Assembly (NCBI GenBank): GCA_034359265.1
Contig: CP136890.1
Coordinates: 63,489,501 to 63,553,500 of the forward strand
Source: Canna indica
Lineage: Eukaryota; Streptophyta; Magnoliopsida; Zingiberales; Cannaceae
Direction: 5' to 3'
DNA length: 64,000 nt
Below, one piece after another: positions 31,001 through 42,845 of this stretch. How positions within the stretch are numbered: the stretch's first letter is position 1; the number at the start of each line of letters is the position of its first letter. The notes under the pieces are model-generated. The model did not search any database and was not told the origin of the DNA. It worked only from the letters and a program-made list of their open reading frames with translations. The position numbers were made by a program, and so were the translations under genes.

Positions 31001-33100
31001 TCTAATTATGTAAAGCATGTATATCAAGTTCGAAGTGAAGATAATGTCATTTGATCAAAATCTCAACCTAGCATAATTTCAACTAAAAATAAGCATGGAA
31101 ACATGAAATGGCTAAATATCAAATTTTGTTATCTTCTCATATTTTCTTTAACTTAGGCACCTAGACTTCTAACCTAAGTGAATATAAGTATGTTAGTCAA
31201 GTTTGGGCTTAAAATGAAATTTCTAAGTCATTTTGTTGACTTATGTCAAAGTTCATTCATTTTTGACGATTTTTCCTAAGTGTTGATTCTAGTATCAAAT
31301 TCATTTTTGGAAAATATTTTTCCGCAAATAATCATTTGAACGATACTAAATATGAAATCTAAATGACATAACATAGTTCAAGTCTGGAGATATAGAAGAT
31401 AAGTAAAAAATATTGGAACTTGACTATTTGATATCAAGTCTACAAAAATCAAACTCTTAAATCTTTATCAAGTCATATTCTTGATGAAATTTTTTGAAAC
31501 TTTAACTGAACAAACTAGTTTTTTCATAGAATCTCTAGGTTCAAGAATTAGACAAAAAAAACTTTTCTGCAAATTTATAAAAGTACTAAAAGTCTAGTGG
31601 TATTTTTCATAAATATTAGGTATTTTTTTCAAAAGTTATCAGTTTTGATTCAAACTTTACAAACATCGATGTATGGCCATTTAAAATGCGTGTGTCAAGT
31701 TTGAACTCAAAATAACTCCTTGTGTTTATTTTTCATCCTATCTTGATTCACACCAAAAATGATATTTTCAAGTTATCGCTCAAGTTATCAAAATCATTAT
31801 TAGAAATGATTTCACTTCAATGGTGTGAACGATATCAGAAGTAGAATCAAAATATCATACATAAGCTTTCATTTGAAGTTTTTGACGACAAATCTAAGTA
31901 TAAAAAAATTACCATTTCAAGACAATGATACTTTGAAGTTCCAAAATTGAACTTCATAAATCTATGATAAGCTATATTTCTTTATGAAAATTTTTAAAAT
32001 TTTTACTGAAGAAACTAGAATTTTCAATGAATCAATTTCCTATATTTTTCTAAAAATTAATTGAAAATGTTGAATTTATCGTAAATTTCAATTATTTTTC
32101 AAATCATATTCAGTTTTCATTTAAACTTTTACGACACCACATAATGATCATGTAAAGTGTGTAAGTCAAGTTTGAGATGAAAATAATGTCCTTAAGCTAA
32201 GATGTCAACCTAGCATGGTTTCATCCTAAAACACCTCATTTAGCATGAAACTAGCTAAGTGTCAACATTGTCATTTACTAATGGTTTTTCAAACTTAAAT
32301 CTATGGACACCTAATATGAGTAAATCTAAACACGTTCATCAAATATGGATTGAAAATGAGACATCTAAGTCAATTTGATGACTTGGGTCAACTTTGTTCA
32401 AGAGATGTTATCATGAAATAATCTCTATATCATTTTATCCATATTTTTATGAATTTTTCACTCTAAATGTATAGAAACATGTCATATGTATACCTAAACA
32501 TATTTATTAAGTTTGAACTTAAAATGAAGTGTCCAAGTCGATTTGTTGACTAGTGTCAAACCTTTCCAAGTTTAAGTCTCCTAAAGTGATCTAGTTATCA
32601 CTTTGTTCATCTACACATGAATTTTCAACTTTAACCATATGAAATAAACCATGAGCTAACCTAAACATGTTGGTCAAGTTTCAACCTAAAATGAAGTCTC
32701 TAAGATGAATATCAACCTAGTGCAAGTTTCATTCAATCAAGGTATCATGAATCACCTAAGTTATCAAAAAAATTTATACTCATGAAATTTTAAATATTTA
32801 TCATGCATAATCAATCATGAGCATAGAGAAACCATTAAATCATAATTATTGAGGTAATTAAAGTAGATTTTAATAACAGTCAAGATTATATCTCATTCAA
32901 GATAAATTGTCAAACTTGTCAAACTTGTCATTATCATTCTAATTTCAATCTACTAGTCTTCCATCAATTTTTTGATAACTTGCAAGCAACAACCATTAGT
33001 AGCATAATGGAAACATGTGACTACTAGCAAGTTAGCACACTAAATAGCGAAGGTTATGTACAAAGTTTCATTTGAAAATCTCAACCTAAGCCAGATAGCA
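31001..33100. repeat. degenerate AT-rich tandem repeats, period near 170 bp
   Basis: A block related to TCAAGTTTGAACTYAAAATG followed by CTAAGTCAATTTGTTGACT recurs at about 31026, 31196, 31694, 32165, 32338, 32509, 32675 and 33065. Adjacent copies are 166-173 bp apart where uninterrupted. No open frame or known gene. The origin is unknown: an old satellite, or the noncoding part of a retroelement. Confidence 0.6.
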
Positions 33101-33517
33101 AGAATTCGTTTAAAAAACAACTTAGGTGATATCAAAATGAATTTTAAGAGAATATAAATGAAAATATGATCTCCAACCATTCTTATTAGTTGAAAACCGA
33201 AAGACCACAATAAGCCTAGGATTTAGAACCACAAGGTTGCTTAGGCCCTTTATCGACCAAGAAGGTATCTGGGAGATCGAAAATAAAAAAAATCAAAATC
33301 CATTTCATAGAATCATATCATGAGCGGACAAAAACAACTTAACTCGATCAAGTATCATAACTCCAACTTTAAATTGACAAGTAAAGTAAAGGAGGTGATA
33401 CCAAGTATTTAGATGACAATTTCCATACCTATGACATCATGATGACTTAAAGTTGCAATTTTGAAGTGGTACAATCTTTGAATTTTCAAACTTCTCAACC
33501 TTGTGTGGTAGCTTCCC
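33101..33517. other. AT-rich sequence, nothing recognised
   Basis: No gene, RNA or repeat could be supported here. It may be the start of deleted copia 3 pol or the end of the repeat block. Confidence 0.5.
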
Positions 33518-34878
33518 CTACAATAGAAGATGAGACTTTTGGTACCTAATTGATTTTGGATCCTTGGGGTTAATAGGCCTAGGAACCCAAAGTGTCTTAG
33601 TTACACTAGGGTTCATCTTGAAAGCGCAATCATAGATAGCATGACCATAAATACCATAACAAAAATAATGACCATTAAACTTTTTCTTTTCATGAGGTTT
33701 AATGTTTGAATATTTGACATGAGAGGGATGATGTGCATGAGCATTCTTAAAAGAAATATTTTTCTTCATAGGATTTCTAAAAGATGAAACATTAGTTAAA
33801 TTATTAGCTTTCATACTCAAGAAAACAACCTCAATTTTCAAGTCGTTAATGGATTTGTATAAGACTTGCATTTGAGATTTCATCATATAATTTTCATTTT
33901 TTATTTTTAAGTTTTTTTTTAAAAAAAATCTCATTCTCAACTTTGAAATCATTTTTAAAATCATTATTTTAAAATTTCACTTTAGATTTCAAATCCTCAT
34001 TTTCAAACTTTAAAACTTTAAGCTCAAGTTTTAAGTTATCATGACAGGAATCAAATGATCTAGACTTCAACTTTTCATTTTCTAGTTTAAATTCGTAGAA
34101 ATGAGAATTGAGCCTTATATTTTCTTTCTCCAACATTTCATTTTCTTTATATTTTTTAATAAATAAGACATACATATTCCTACACTAATCTACTAACTAA
34201 TCATATGACATATTATGAGAATTAGACGAACTAATACTATTATTATCATTATCATTATCATGACTAGATGAAAGAGAGAATGTCTCGTCATTTGCACCCA
34301 TGAGACTAGCTTTGGAAGTGATTTCATAGTCATGACTAAAAGGTGCTTCAAGTGAATGAGAGGTGGAGGTAGATGCACTTGACCGCTTCCTTCATTTGTT
34401 CTTCATACTAGAGCAATTTTTCTTCACATGCCCCTTTTCTTTATACACATGGCAAATTACCTTTCTTTTTCGACTCTTGGGATTGCTCCTTTGACTAGAA
34501 GAACTATGAGCATCAAAACCAAGATTAAGAGTAGGTGAATGACCAATATTGTCATCACTACCTTCATTAAATTTACTAATCTTTTCGGTTTTGGCATGAT
34601 CATATAAAACATTTAAACTAGCCAATAAGTCAAAAGCCGAAGAACAATGCACAACTTTTACAAGGATGTCATTTGGTAAAGTGGAAAGTATATAATTCAT
34701 AGCATCTAATTCACTCCAAGCATGCATATCAACCTTAGGTTCAATGTTATTCTAATTTCAACATATTGTAAACACCAAAATCTTTAGTCTTTAAATAGGT
34801 ATACATCCTATACTTCCGAAGACCAAAGTTCGAGTCATCGAACCTAGGAGGTGAAGACACTAAACTCTCTAGTGTCAT
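33518..34878 (-). pseudogene. gag: copia 3 Gag (several frame breaks)
   Basis: The minus strand starts with an ATG at about 34878 and a PRFDDSNFG N terminus. It continues in 34727-34392 (SELDAMNYILSTLPNDI, a gag core, then a CCHC-like knuckle VICHVYKEKGHVKKNC whose first CxxC is altered to CHVY), then an Asp/Glu/Ser stretch, a coiled coil (34175-33969 and 33964 on) and the second knuckle block with WVPRPINPKDPKS (33518-33964), as in copia 1. The frame is broken at least three times. No pol follows, so the element is truncated. Confidence 0.85.
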
Positions 34879-34931
34879 TCTCGGATCAGGAGTAGATGTA
34901 GAGGAGATGGTGAAATCTCAATCTACGACTC

Positions 34932-34943
34932 GCGTTGATACCA
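34932..34943 (-). other. copia 3 primer-binding site
   Basis: Minus strand TGGTATCAACGC: the first eight bases match the initiator tRNA-Met complement (TGGTATCAGAGC). Confidence 0.8.
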
Positions 34944-35143
34944 AATATGAGATGAATGACAACACTTGAGGAGGGGGGGTGGATAGTGTATTTACTAAAA
35001 ACTTAAGCCTAAATACAAATTATCGGTTTTAATCAATTTGATAAGTGCGAAAGTAAGTAAGTATAGCAATTAAGCAACAAACACAATAAGCAATGCAAAC
35101 ACCAAGATTTATAGTGGTTCGGCCCCTTGCCTACTCTACTACC

Positions 35144-35460
35144 ATGAAAATGGGCATCAGCAACGACTGATGCCGTTGCTGAAGAGAATCAGCAACGGCC
35201 GAGCCGTTGCAACAGAGCCGTGACAGAAACTCGCGTTGCTGATAACTTAGCGACGTATCAGCAACGGCCGCTCGGGCCGTCGCTAAAAATATTATCAACA
35301 ACGGACACGGAGCCGTTGCTGATAACATTAATAGCAACGGCTGCTGAGTCCGTAGCAACGCCGTTAGTAAAAGCCCGTCGCTAAGCCGTTGTTGTAGGTC
35401 ATCAGCAACGGCTTTCCCACGGACGGCCGTAGGAAAGCCGTTGCTGATGATGTGAACCTG
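35144..35460. repeat. CACTA left subterminal repeats
   Basis: Many copies of AGCAACGGC and its complement GCCGTTGCT, often as short palindromes (ATCAGCAACGGC...GCCGTTGCTGAT). In En/Spm elements such repeats bind the TNPA-type protein; that role here is inference. The 75-codon frame at 35131 is a by-product. Confidence 0.8.
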
Positions 35461-35856
35461 GCAACGAAAAAAATTTAAATTTTAAATTTCCATTGATACA
35501 TTGATACATTATCAGATACATAACTCACACACCCATACACTCATACACACATTCATTCACACATCACAAACACACCAAGATATACATCAAAACAATTATA
35601 TTTATATTGATAATTATCAACGATAGTATAAAAACAATTCAAATGCAAAATTGAAGTATCAATATCTAAGTAACAAAGTCAATATAAACAAAATCTCACG
35701 ATCAGCAGCATGAGTAAGTGCTGGAGTCTCACCGATCGGAGACTCCGAAGCTCTCCTGCGTCGATAACCACGACCAGACATATCTGTCGAACAGACATAT
35801 AATCAGATAATTGTATAAATAGTAGAGATATATTTAATAAAATATACACTTTACAA
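35461..35856 (-). other. CACTA 3' region with start of a second gene remnant
   Basis: Mostly AT-rich. On the minus strand an ATG at 35781 opens 40 codons starting MSGRGYRRRRASES, like the Gly/Arg start of second (TNPA-like) proteins in plant CACTA elements, then stops at 35659. Only the start is present, so this is a truncated remnant at best. Confidence 0.35.
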
Positions 35857-38800
35857 TTATTCTTCATCATCTGAATAATAGTCTTCGAATTCTTCTTCTT
35901 CTTCCTCTTCTTCCTCTTCTTCATCTTCTTCATCTCCAGCTTCCTCAATTTCATGATCGTCATCATCAGCATATTCAACTTCTAATTGAATTGACGTTGT
36001 GTCTGCATCCTCGAGTATTGGAATAATACGATCCACAGCAGGAAGATCATCTTCTTGATAGAAACCAGGAGGATCATTTTCTCCTACTATCGGATCAATT
36101 TTTCCTCTACCTTTTGTCTTACAGACTACACGCCAATCTGCTCTATCTTTATTTCGAGCCGGATACTTCGCGTAATATACTTGTTCGGCTTGTGATGCCA
36201 ATATAAAAGGCTCATTTGCTGCAAATTTCGATTTGTAATTAACCTCAACAAGTTTGTATTTTGGATGAACTTTCATGCCCCTTTCTGTTGTATCGAACCA
36301 ATGACATCTAAATAGGATCACTGATTTCAAGCCAAAGTAGTGCAACTCTATCACTTCTTCCACAAGTCCATAAAAATCCATATCACATTCAACATAGGTT
36401 GTCCCTTTCACGCAGACCCCAGCATTCATCGTCTTCTTTGTAAATGAATATTCAACCGTGTGAAATTTATACCCGTTAACAAAATATCCGCTATAGCACG
36501 ACACAAGTCGCGACGGTCCACTAACAAACTCAAATATTCTTTCATCTATTTCAGCTCTGTGATCTTTGCTGTAAGTCTGAATCCAAGTAGGGAAATCACG
36601 ATTCCGTAATCTCTCCAATTCTTCATCGTTGTGAATAGAGTATTTTTGCACCATCTCAATGTCAAATATTTCAATGAATTGTTCAATCTCTGGACAATTG
36701 AGTAATACATACAAGTGTGCCAAATGATACTCTTCATCGCTTAAGTGTCGAGATGGACGAGAAACAAAAGCACGACCAGAGTGACAAAATATATTTAAAC
36801 GTCCATCTGAATGTCGAACACCCCCCGTCGTCGTTACGTGGAAGACGATCAAATCTTGTCTGTACTGTCGATTCTAAGTAAAATGAGCAGAATGTTGAAA
36901 TTTCTTGGATGATATACGATTCAGATATTGATCCTTCAACAGCTGCGGTGTTCTTTACTTTTTTCTTCAGACGATTCATGTATCTTTCAAATAAGTACAT
37001 CCAACGATATTGAACGGGGACACCAACTCGTGCCCCGTATGCCAAGTGTATCGGTAGATGCTCCATCGAGTCAAAAAATGCAGGAGGGAAAAACTGCTCC
37101 AGCTTGCATATGATTTCAACAATATTATTTTCAAGTGTTGACATATCTTCGACTCGAAGGACATTTGCACAGATGCTTCTAAAAAACATACTTAATTCAG
37201 TCAACGGACCCCAAATATTATCAGGTAGAAGATCTCGAAATGCGATCGGAAGTAATCTCTGCATGAATACATGACAATCATGGCTCTTCATCCTTGATAT
37301 TTTGCAATCATCGACGTTCACACATCGAGATAAGTTTGAAGCATATCCATCGGGTAATCTGAGTTCTTTTACCCATTGACAAACATCTTTGATCTGTTGT
37401 TTATTTAACACATATAGGGCCTTCGGTTTCAGATATCGTCCGTTGACCTCTTGTAACTCCAACTCTGGTTTTTTACAAAGTATTTTCAGATCATGTCGGG
37501 CTTTGACATTATCTTTAGTTTTTCCAGAAATATCCATCAAAGTGTTGAAAATATTATCAAACACATTTTTTTCAATGTGCATGACATCTAAATTATGTCG
37601 AATCAATAATGAACTCCAATAGGGCAATTCCCAAAAGATACTTTTTTTCACCCAGTTGTGTGTTTGGCCAAAACCTGACACTCTTTCATTGCGACCAAAT
37701 ACTATATCTGGAAGTGTTGAAACACGTGCTAACATTTGTTCACAAGACAACATCGGTGGTGGCCCATCTCTTTCGACTCTGCCCTTAGTAAATTTATTAC
37801 GATTCCTTCGATACTGGTGATTAACCGGTAGGAATCGACGATGACAATCAAAGAATGAGATTTTTCATCCGTTCTGAAGACTGATTGATTTAGAGTGTTC
37901 CATACAATACGGGCAAGAGAGTCGGTCGTGAGTGCTCCAACCCGACAACATGCCGTACGCGGGGAAATCATTGATTGTCCACAAGACCGCGGCCTTTAAA
38001 TTGAAGTTTTGCTTCCGATGACAATCATAAGTGACAGCTCCCTCAGTCCACAATGTTTTCAATTCATCTATCAAGGGTCTGAGAAATATGTCAATTTCTT
38101 TTCGCGGACCCTTAGGACCCGGAATAATCATCGAAAGATAAATAAATTCATCTTTCATGCACATTGACGGTGGCAAATTATAAACTGTCAGCAGCACTGG
38201 CCAAACTGAATAAGGAGTTGCAGAATGTCCAAACGGATTAAAACCATCTGTGCACAATCCCAATCTGATATTTCCTGTATCCCTAGCAAATGAAGGATAA
38301 CATGTATCCAAATGCTTCCATGCTTCACTGTCAGATGGATGAGTCATTACTGTATCATCACGACTTCTTGCATGCCAACTCATGTAGGGGGCTGTCTTTT
38401 CCGACATGAATAATCTTTGAAGCCTCGGTGTTAGTGGAAAATACCGAAGCACCTTAAACGGGATATTTTTCTGTCGGACCAATTTCTTCTCCTTGTAACG
38501 AGGGTGTTGACATACAGGGCATTTATCCAACTGCACATTTTCTTTATAATATAAAATGCAATTATTTTGGCACGCGTGTATTTTTTCGTACCCAAGCCCC
38601 AATTTTCTCATTAGCTTTTTAGTCTTATAAAAAGTAGGCTCAAACTTGTTATCAGTAGGCAGCATTCCATTAATCAATCCAGCAATCCGATCATACGCAA
38701 CTCCGCTGATATTACAATCGGCCTTGATGTTTAAGAGTTGTGTCATTGCTGAAAACCTAGTGTATTTAGGACAATTCTCATACAAAGGTTCATCGGCAGC

Positions 38801-39349
38801 TTTCAACATCTCGTAAAATTCTGCAGCTTCTTTATTCGGTAATTCAATCTCTACCGCAGCCCCTACTTCTGTGATATCAACCGTTGTAGTATCTGGTGGG
38901 ACTGATGTCTGAAGAACTGGCCGATCAACATTATCATTCAGGCGGAATTGACCCCCAAGACTATTAAGTATCATAGTTCTATAGGGATTACATTGACCGG
39001 ATGAAGAAGCACCAGCAGAGGAAGATTCACCATATGTCTGAACGACAGGATTGCTCGACGTCCCGACTTTGCGTGACTCCACGTGACAAGTCCATAGAAA
39101 ATATCTTGGTGCAAATCCTTTGCTATATAGATGCAGAGTGACAGTCTCCCGATCCAAAAATCGTCCATTTGAACAAATGCGGCACGGACATCGGATTTGA
39201 TCACCCATGCTAACGAAATTCCGATTCGAATAGGGGAAATTTAGGAAGTACGTTACGCCTAATCGAAACTCATTCGTTAAAGCTCCACGATCAAGACGTC
39301 GGTACATCCAACTTCGATCAGCCGACATGATTCTGTCAATCAATGACAA
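35857..39349 (-). pseudogene. CACTA TNP2-type transposase (one stop, one frameshift)
   Basis: Begins MSLIDRIMSADRSWMYRR, the Transpos_assoc domain with its CPCRICSNGRFLD zinc-like motif (about residues 1-85). The Transposase_21 core follows (from about residue 240; YFPLTPRLQRLF, LCTDGFNPFGHSATPYS, LLTVYNLPPSMCMK, CPYCME). An in-frame TGA at 37865-37867 interrupts it; the frame then continues (FFDCHRRFLP...). 36734-37753 holds a DUF4218-like region (EHLPIHLAYGARVGVPVQYR, RWMYLFERYMNRLK). A frameshift near 36820, in a run of C's, moves to 35857-36852 with a DUF4216-like region (DFYGLVEEVIELHY, ILFRCHWFDT) and a Glu/Asp tail. It would bind and cut the TIRs in the nucleus. Only two lesions in 3.5 kb suggest a fairly young copy. 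Confidence 0.92.
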
Positions 39350-39402
39350 TTTCTTTGGTTAATGTCTTTAGGTGAGATTGTCCTATTCCATTCGGGATTT
39401 AT

Positions 39403-39592
39403 GTTATTCGTACTGCACTTACGTTTTTATTTTAACTGTTAACTAATTATTCTAAATTTCGACAGCATCTCCCTACAGTTCTCCGAATACGCATATCATC
39501 TGGGCGCGTATCGGAGAATAAGAGAGATGTTGCCGAATTTTAGAATAATTAGTTAACAGTTAAAATAAAAACGTAAGTGCAGTACAAATAAC
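39403..39592. repeat. 190-bp near-perfect palindrome upstream of the transposase (unit A)
   Basis: The left arm starting GTTATTCGTACTGCACTTAC is mirrored by a right arm ending in the complement, with only a few mismatches over about 75 bp per arm, and the loop itself pairs (TTCTCCGAATACGC against GCGTATCGGAGAA). It starts 54 bp upstream of the transposase ATG, so it would be in the leader or promoter. It is either an old small MITE or a part of the element. Confidence 0.85.
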
Positions 39593-39794
39593 TATATTCC
39601 CAAATTGTCCAATCAGGGATAATTCAAGAATTGTACGTAGTATAAAAGATCTACTTCTTTTACACGAACATACAATTTCCGAACGGATCTAAGGTTTTGC
39701 TAAATCATATCCGATTCGTCGATGCGTACGTGAAACATATCAACTCGTCGGATGGATGATTATTTTCTAAATGTTTCGAGACAGTTCGAGTCTA

Positions 39795-40054
39795 TATTGG
39801 ACGATTTCGGCGCGAGTCCGAAGTGGACGATTCCGGCGCGAGTCCGAAGTGGACGATTCCGGCGCGAGTCCGAATTGGACGATTCCGGCGCGCGTCCGAA
39901 GTGGACGATACCGGCGCGCGTCCGAAGTGGACGATTCCGGCGCGCGTCCTAAGTGGACGATTCCGGCGCGAGTCCGAATTGGACGATTCCGGCGCGCGTC
40001 CAAAGTGGACAAACCGGCACGCGTCCAAAGTGGACGATTCCGGCGCGCGTCCAA
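39795..40054. repeat. 26-bp tandem repeats, about 9 copies (unit A)
   Basis: The unit is GTCCGAAGTGGACGATTCCG plus GCGCGA or GCGCGC, period 26 (first two starts at 39816 and 39842). As 26 is not a multiple of 3 and the unit has no stop codons in most frames, long open frames appear on both strands; these are not genes. Confidence 0.9.
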
Positions 40055-40765
40055 AATTAATCTAAACCCTAATAATTAATCTAACAAATTAAATAATTAA
40101 TCTAAACAATTAATTAACAATTATAAAACAATTAATTAACAATTATCAAACAATATAAAAAATATATATAATTATAAATTTCGGCGCCGGAGTCCACCCT
40201 CCGGCGCCGGTGTACAGTGGCCGGACACACTGTCCGGCCACTGTAGAAGGTCCGGCGGCGGCCATCGGCCGACCGCCGCCGGCCGAAACCCTAGAAATAG
40301 GGTTTCGGTCGGATTGATTCCCGCCGGCCGCAGGGAAGAGACGGCCGGCCGATCAACATACCTGAACAAGTCGGCAGCAGCGGGAGGAGGAAGAGGCGTC
40401 GTCGGCGTCGGCAGCAGCGGGAGGAAGAAGGGTCGGGCGCGAGAGGTGCCCTATATAAACTTATCAGCAACGGCTCACTCGCCCGTTAGAAAGCCGTTGC
40501 TGATAAGTTATCATCAGCAACGGCTCACTTATCCGTTAGCAAGCCATTGCTGATAATTAAAATATCAGCAACGGCTCGCCTTTCCGTCAGAAAGCCGTTG
40601 CTGATAATTAAAATAATCCGCAACGGCTCGGGTTTCCGTTAGAACACCGTTGCAGATACAAATATCTGCAACGGCTCGGGCGGCCATAAGAATGCCGTTG
40701 CAAATAGCAACGGCTTGAGCGGCCGTTGCTGATAGCCGTTGCTGAAGACCTAATTTCTAGTAGTG
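40055..40765. repeat. CACTA unit A right end: GC-rich stretch, subterminal repeats and TIR
   Basis: After an AT-rich stretch, 40180-40310 is very GC-rich (CCGGCGGCGG). 40460-40760 holds six or so palindromic units (AGCAACGGCTCAC...GAAAGCCGTTGCTGATAA). The terminus CTAGTAGTG ends at 40765, the reverse of CACTACTAG. Confidence 0.85.
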
Positions 40766-40770
40766 ATTGA

Positions 40771-42225
40771 TTGTTCCATACAATACGGACAAGAGAGTCG
40801 GCCGTGAGTGCTCCAACCCGACAACATGTCGTACGCCGGGAAATCATTGATTGTCCACAAGACCGCGGCCTTTAAATTGAAGTTTTGCTTCCGATGACAA
40901 TCATAAGTGACAGCTCCCTCAGTCCATAATGTTTTCAATTCATCTATCAAGGGTCTGAGAAATATGTCAATTTCTTTTCGCGGACCCTTAGGACCCGGAA
41001 TAATCATCGAAAGATAAATAAATTCATCTTTCATGCACATTGACGGTGGCAAATTATAAACTGTCAGCAGCACTGGCCAAACTGAATAAGGAGTTGCAGA
41101 ATGTCCAAACGGATTAAAATCATCTGTGCACAATCCCAATCTGATATTTCTAGTATCCCTAGCAAATGAAGGATAACATGTATCCAAATGCTTCCATGCT
41201 TCACTGTCAGATGGATGAGTCATTACTGTATCATCACGACTTCTTGCATGCCAACTCATGTAGGGGGCTGTCTTTTCCGACATGAATAATCTTTGAAGCC
41301 TCGGTGTTAGTGGAAAATACCGAAGCACCTTAAACGGGATATTTTTCTGTCGGACCGATTTCTTCTCCTTGTAACGAGGGTGTTGACATATAGGGCATTT
41401 ATCCAACTGCACATTTTCTTTATAATATAAAATGCAGTTATTTTGGCACGCGTGTATTTTTTCGTACCCAAGCCCCAATTTTCTCATTAGCTTTTTAGTC
41501 TTATAAAAAGTTGGCTCAAACTTGTTATCAGTAGGCAACATTCCATTAATCAATCCAGCAATCCGATCATACACAACTCCGCTGATATTACAATCGGCCT
41601 TGATGTTTAAGAGCTGTGTCATTGCTGAAAACCTAGTGTATTTAGGACAATTCTCATACAAAGGTTCATCGGCAGCTTTCAACATCTCGTAAAATTCTGC
41701 AGCTTCTTTATTCGGTAATTCAATCTCTACCGCAGTTTGCACTTCTGTGATATCAACCGCTGTAGTATCTAGTGGGACTGATGTCTGAAGAACTGGACGA
41801 TCAACATTATCATTCAGGTGGAGTTGACCCCCAAGACTATCAAGTATCATAGTTCTATAGGGATTATATTGACCGGATGAAGAAGCACCAGCAGAGGAAG
41901 ATTCACCATATGTCTGAACGACAGGATTGCTCGACGTCCCGACTTCGCGTGACTCCCCGTGACAAGTCCATAGAAAATATCTTGGTGCAAATCCTTTGGT
42001 ATATAGATGCAGAGTGACAGTCTCCCGATCCAAATATCGTCCATTCGAACAAATGCGGCACGGACATCGGATTTGATCACCCATGCTAACGAAATTCCGA
42101 TTCGAATAGGCGAAATTTAGGAAGTACGTTACGCCTAATCGAAACTCATTCGTTAAAGCTCCACGATCAAGACGTCGGTACATCCAACTTCGATCAGCCG
42201 ACATGATTCTGTCAATCAATGACAA
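40771..42225 (-). pseudogene. CACTA unit B transposase N-terminal half
   Basis: From the same start (MSLIDRIMSADRSWMYRR) an uninterrupted frame of about 485 codons runs through Transpos_assoc and the Transposase_21 core up to CPYCMEQS, where unit A's TIR begins. It differs from unit A's protein at few residues. It lacks DUF4218 and later parts, so it cannot be a full transposase. If transcribed it could make a truncated protein with an intact N-terminal domain (inference). Confidence 0.88.
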
Positions 42226-42278
42226 TTTCTTTGGTTAATGTCTTTAGGTGAGATTGTCCTATTCCATTCGGGATTTAT

Positions 42279-42468
42279 GTTATTCGTACTGCACTTACGT
42301 TTTTATTTTAACTGTTAACTAATTATTCTAAATTTCGACAGCATCTCCCTACAGTTCTCCGAATACGCATATCATCTGGGCGCGTATCGGAGAACAAGAG
42401 AGATGTTGCCGAAATTTAGAATAATTAGTTAACAGTTAAAATAAAAACGTAAGTGCAGTACAAATAAC
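42279..42468. repeat. 190-bp palindrome, unit B copy
   Basis: The same length and position as 39403-39592, 54 bp upstream of the unit B ATG, with a handful of differences. Confidence 0.85.
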
Positions 42469-42679
42469 TATATTCCCAAATTGTCCAATTAGGGACAATT
42501 CAAGAATTGTACGTCGTATAAAAGATCATCTACTTCTTTTACACGAACATACAATCCCCGAACGGATCTAAGGTTTTGCTAAATCATATTCGACTCGTCG
42601 ATGCGTACGTGAAACATATCAACTCGTCGGATGGATGATTATTTTCTAAATATTTCGAGACAGTTCGAGTCCATATTGG

Positions 42680-42845
42680 ACGATTCCGGCGTGCGTCCGA
42701 AGTGGACGATTCCGGCGCGCGTCCGAAGTGGACGATTCCGGCGCTCGTCCGAAGTGGACGATTCCGGCGCGCGTCCGAAGTGGACGATTCCGGCGCGCGT
42801 CCGAATTGGACGATTTCGGCGCGCGTCCGAAGTGGATAATTCCGA
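42680..42845. repeat. 26-bp tandem repeats, about 6 copies (unit B)
   Basis: The same unit as at 39795-40054 but fewer copies, so the array has changed length since the duplication. Confidence 0.88.

Noticed and set aside
35131..35144. Exact left terminus and TSD of the CACTA element
   Set aside because: The host copia LTR naturally reads CACTACC here, so the apparent CACTA tip could be host sequence; I give only an approximate border.
39752..40079. Several 66-102-codon frames on both strands rich in SGRFRR or RNRPLRTR repeats
   Set aside because: By-products of the 26-bp repeat array; present in all frames and both strands.
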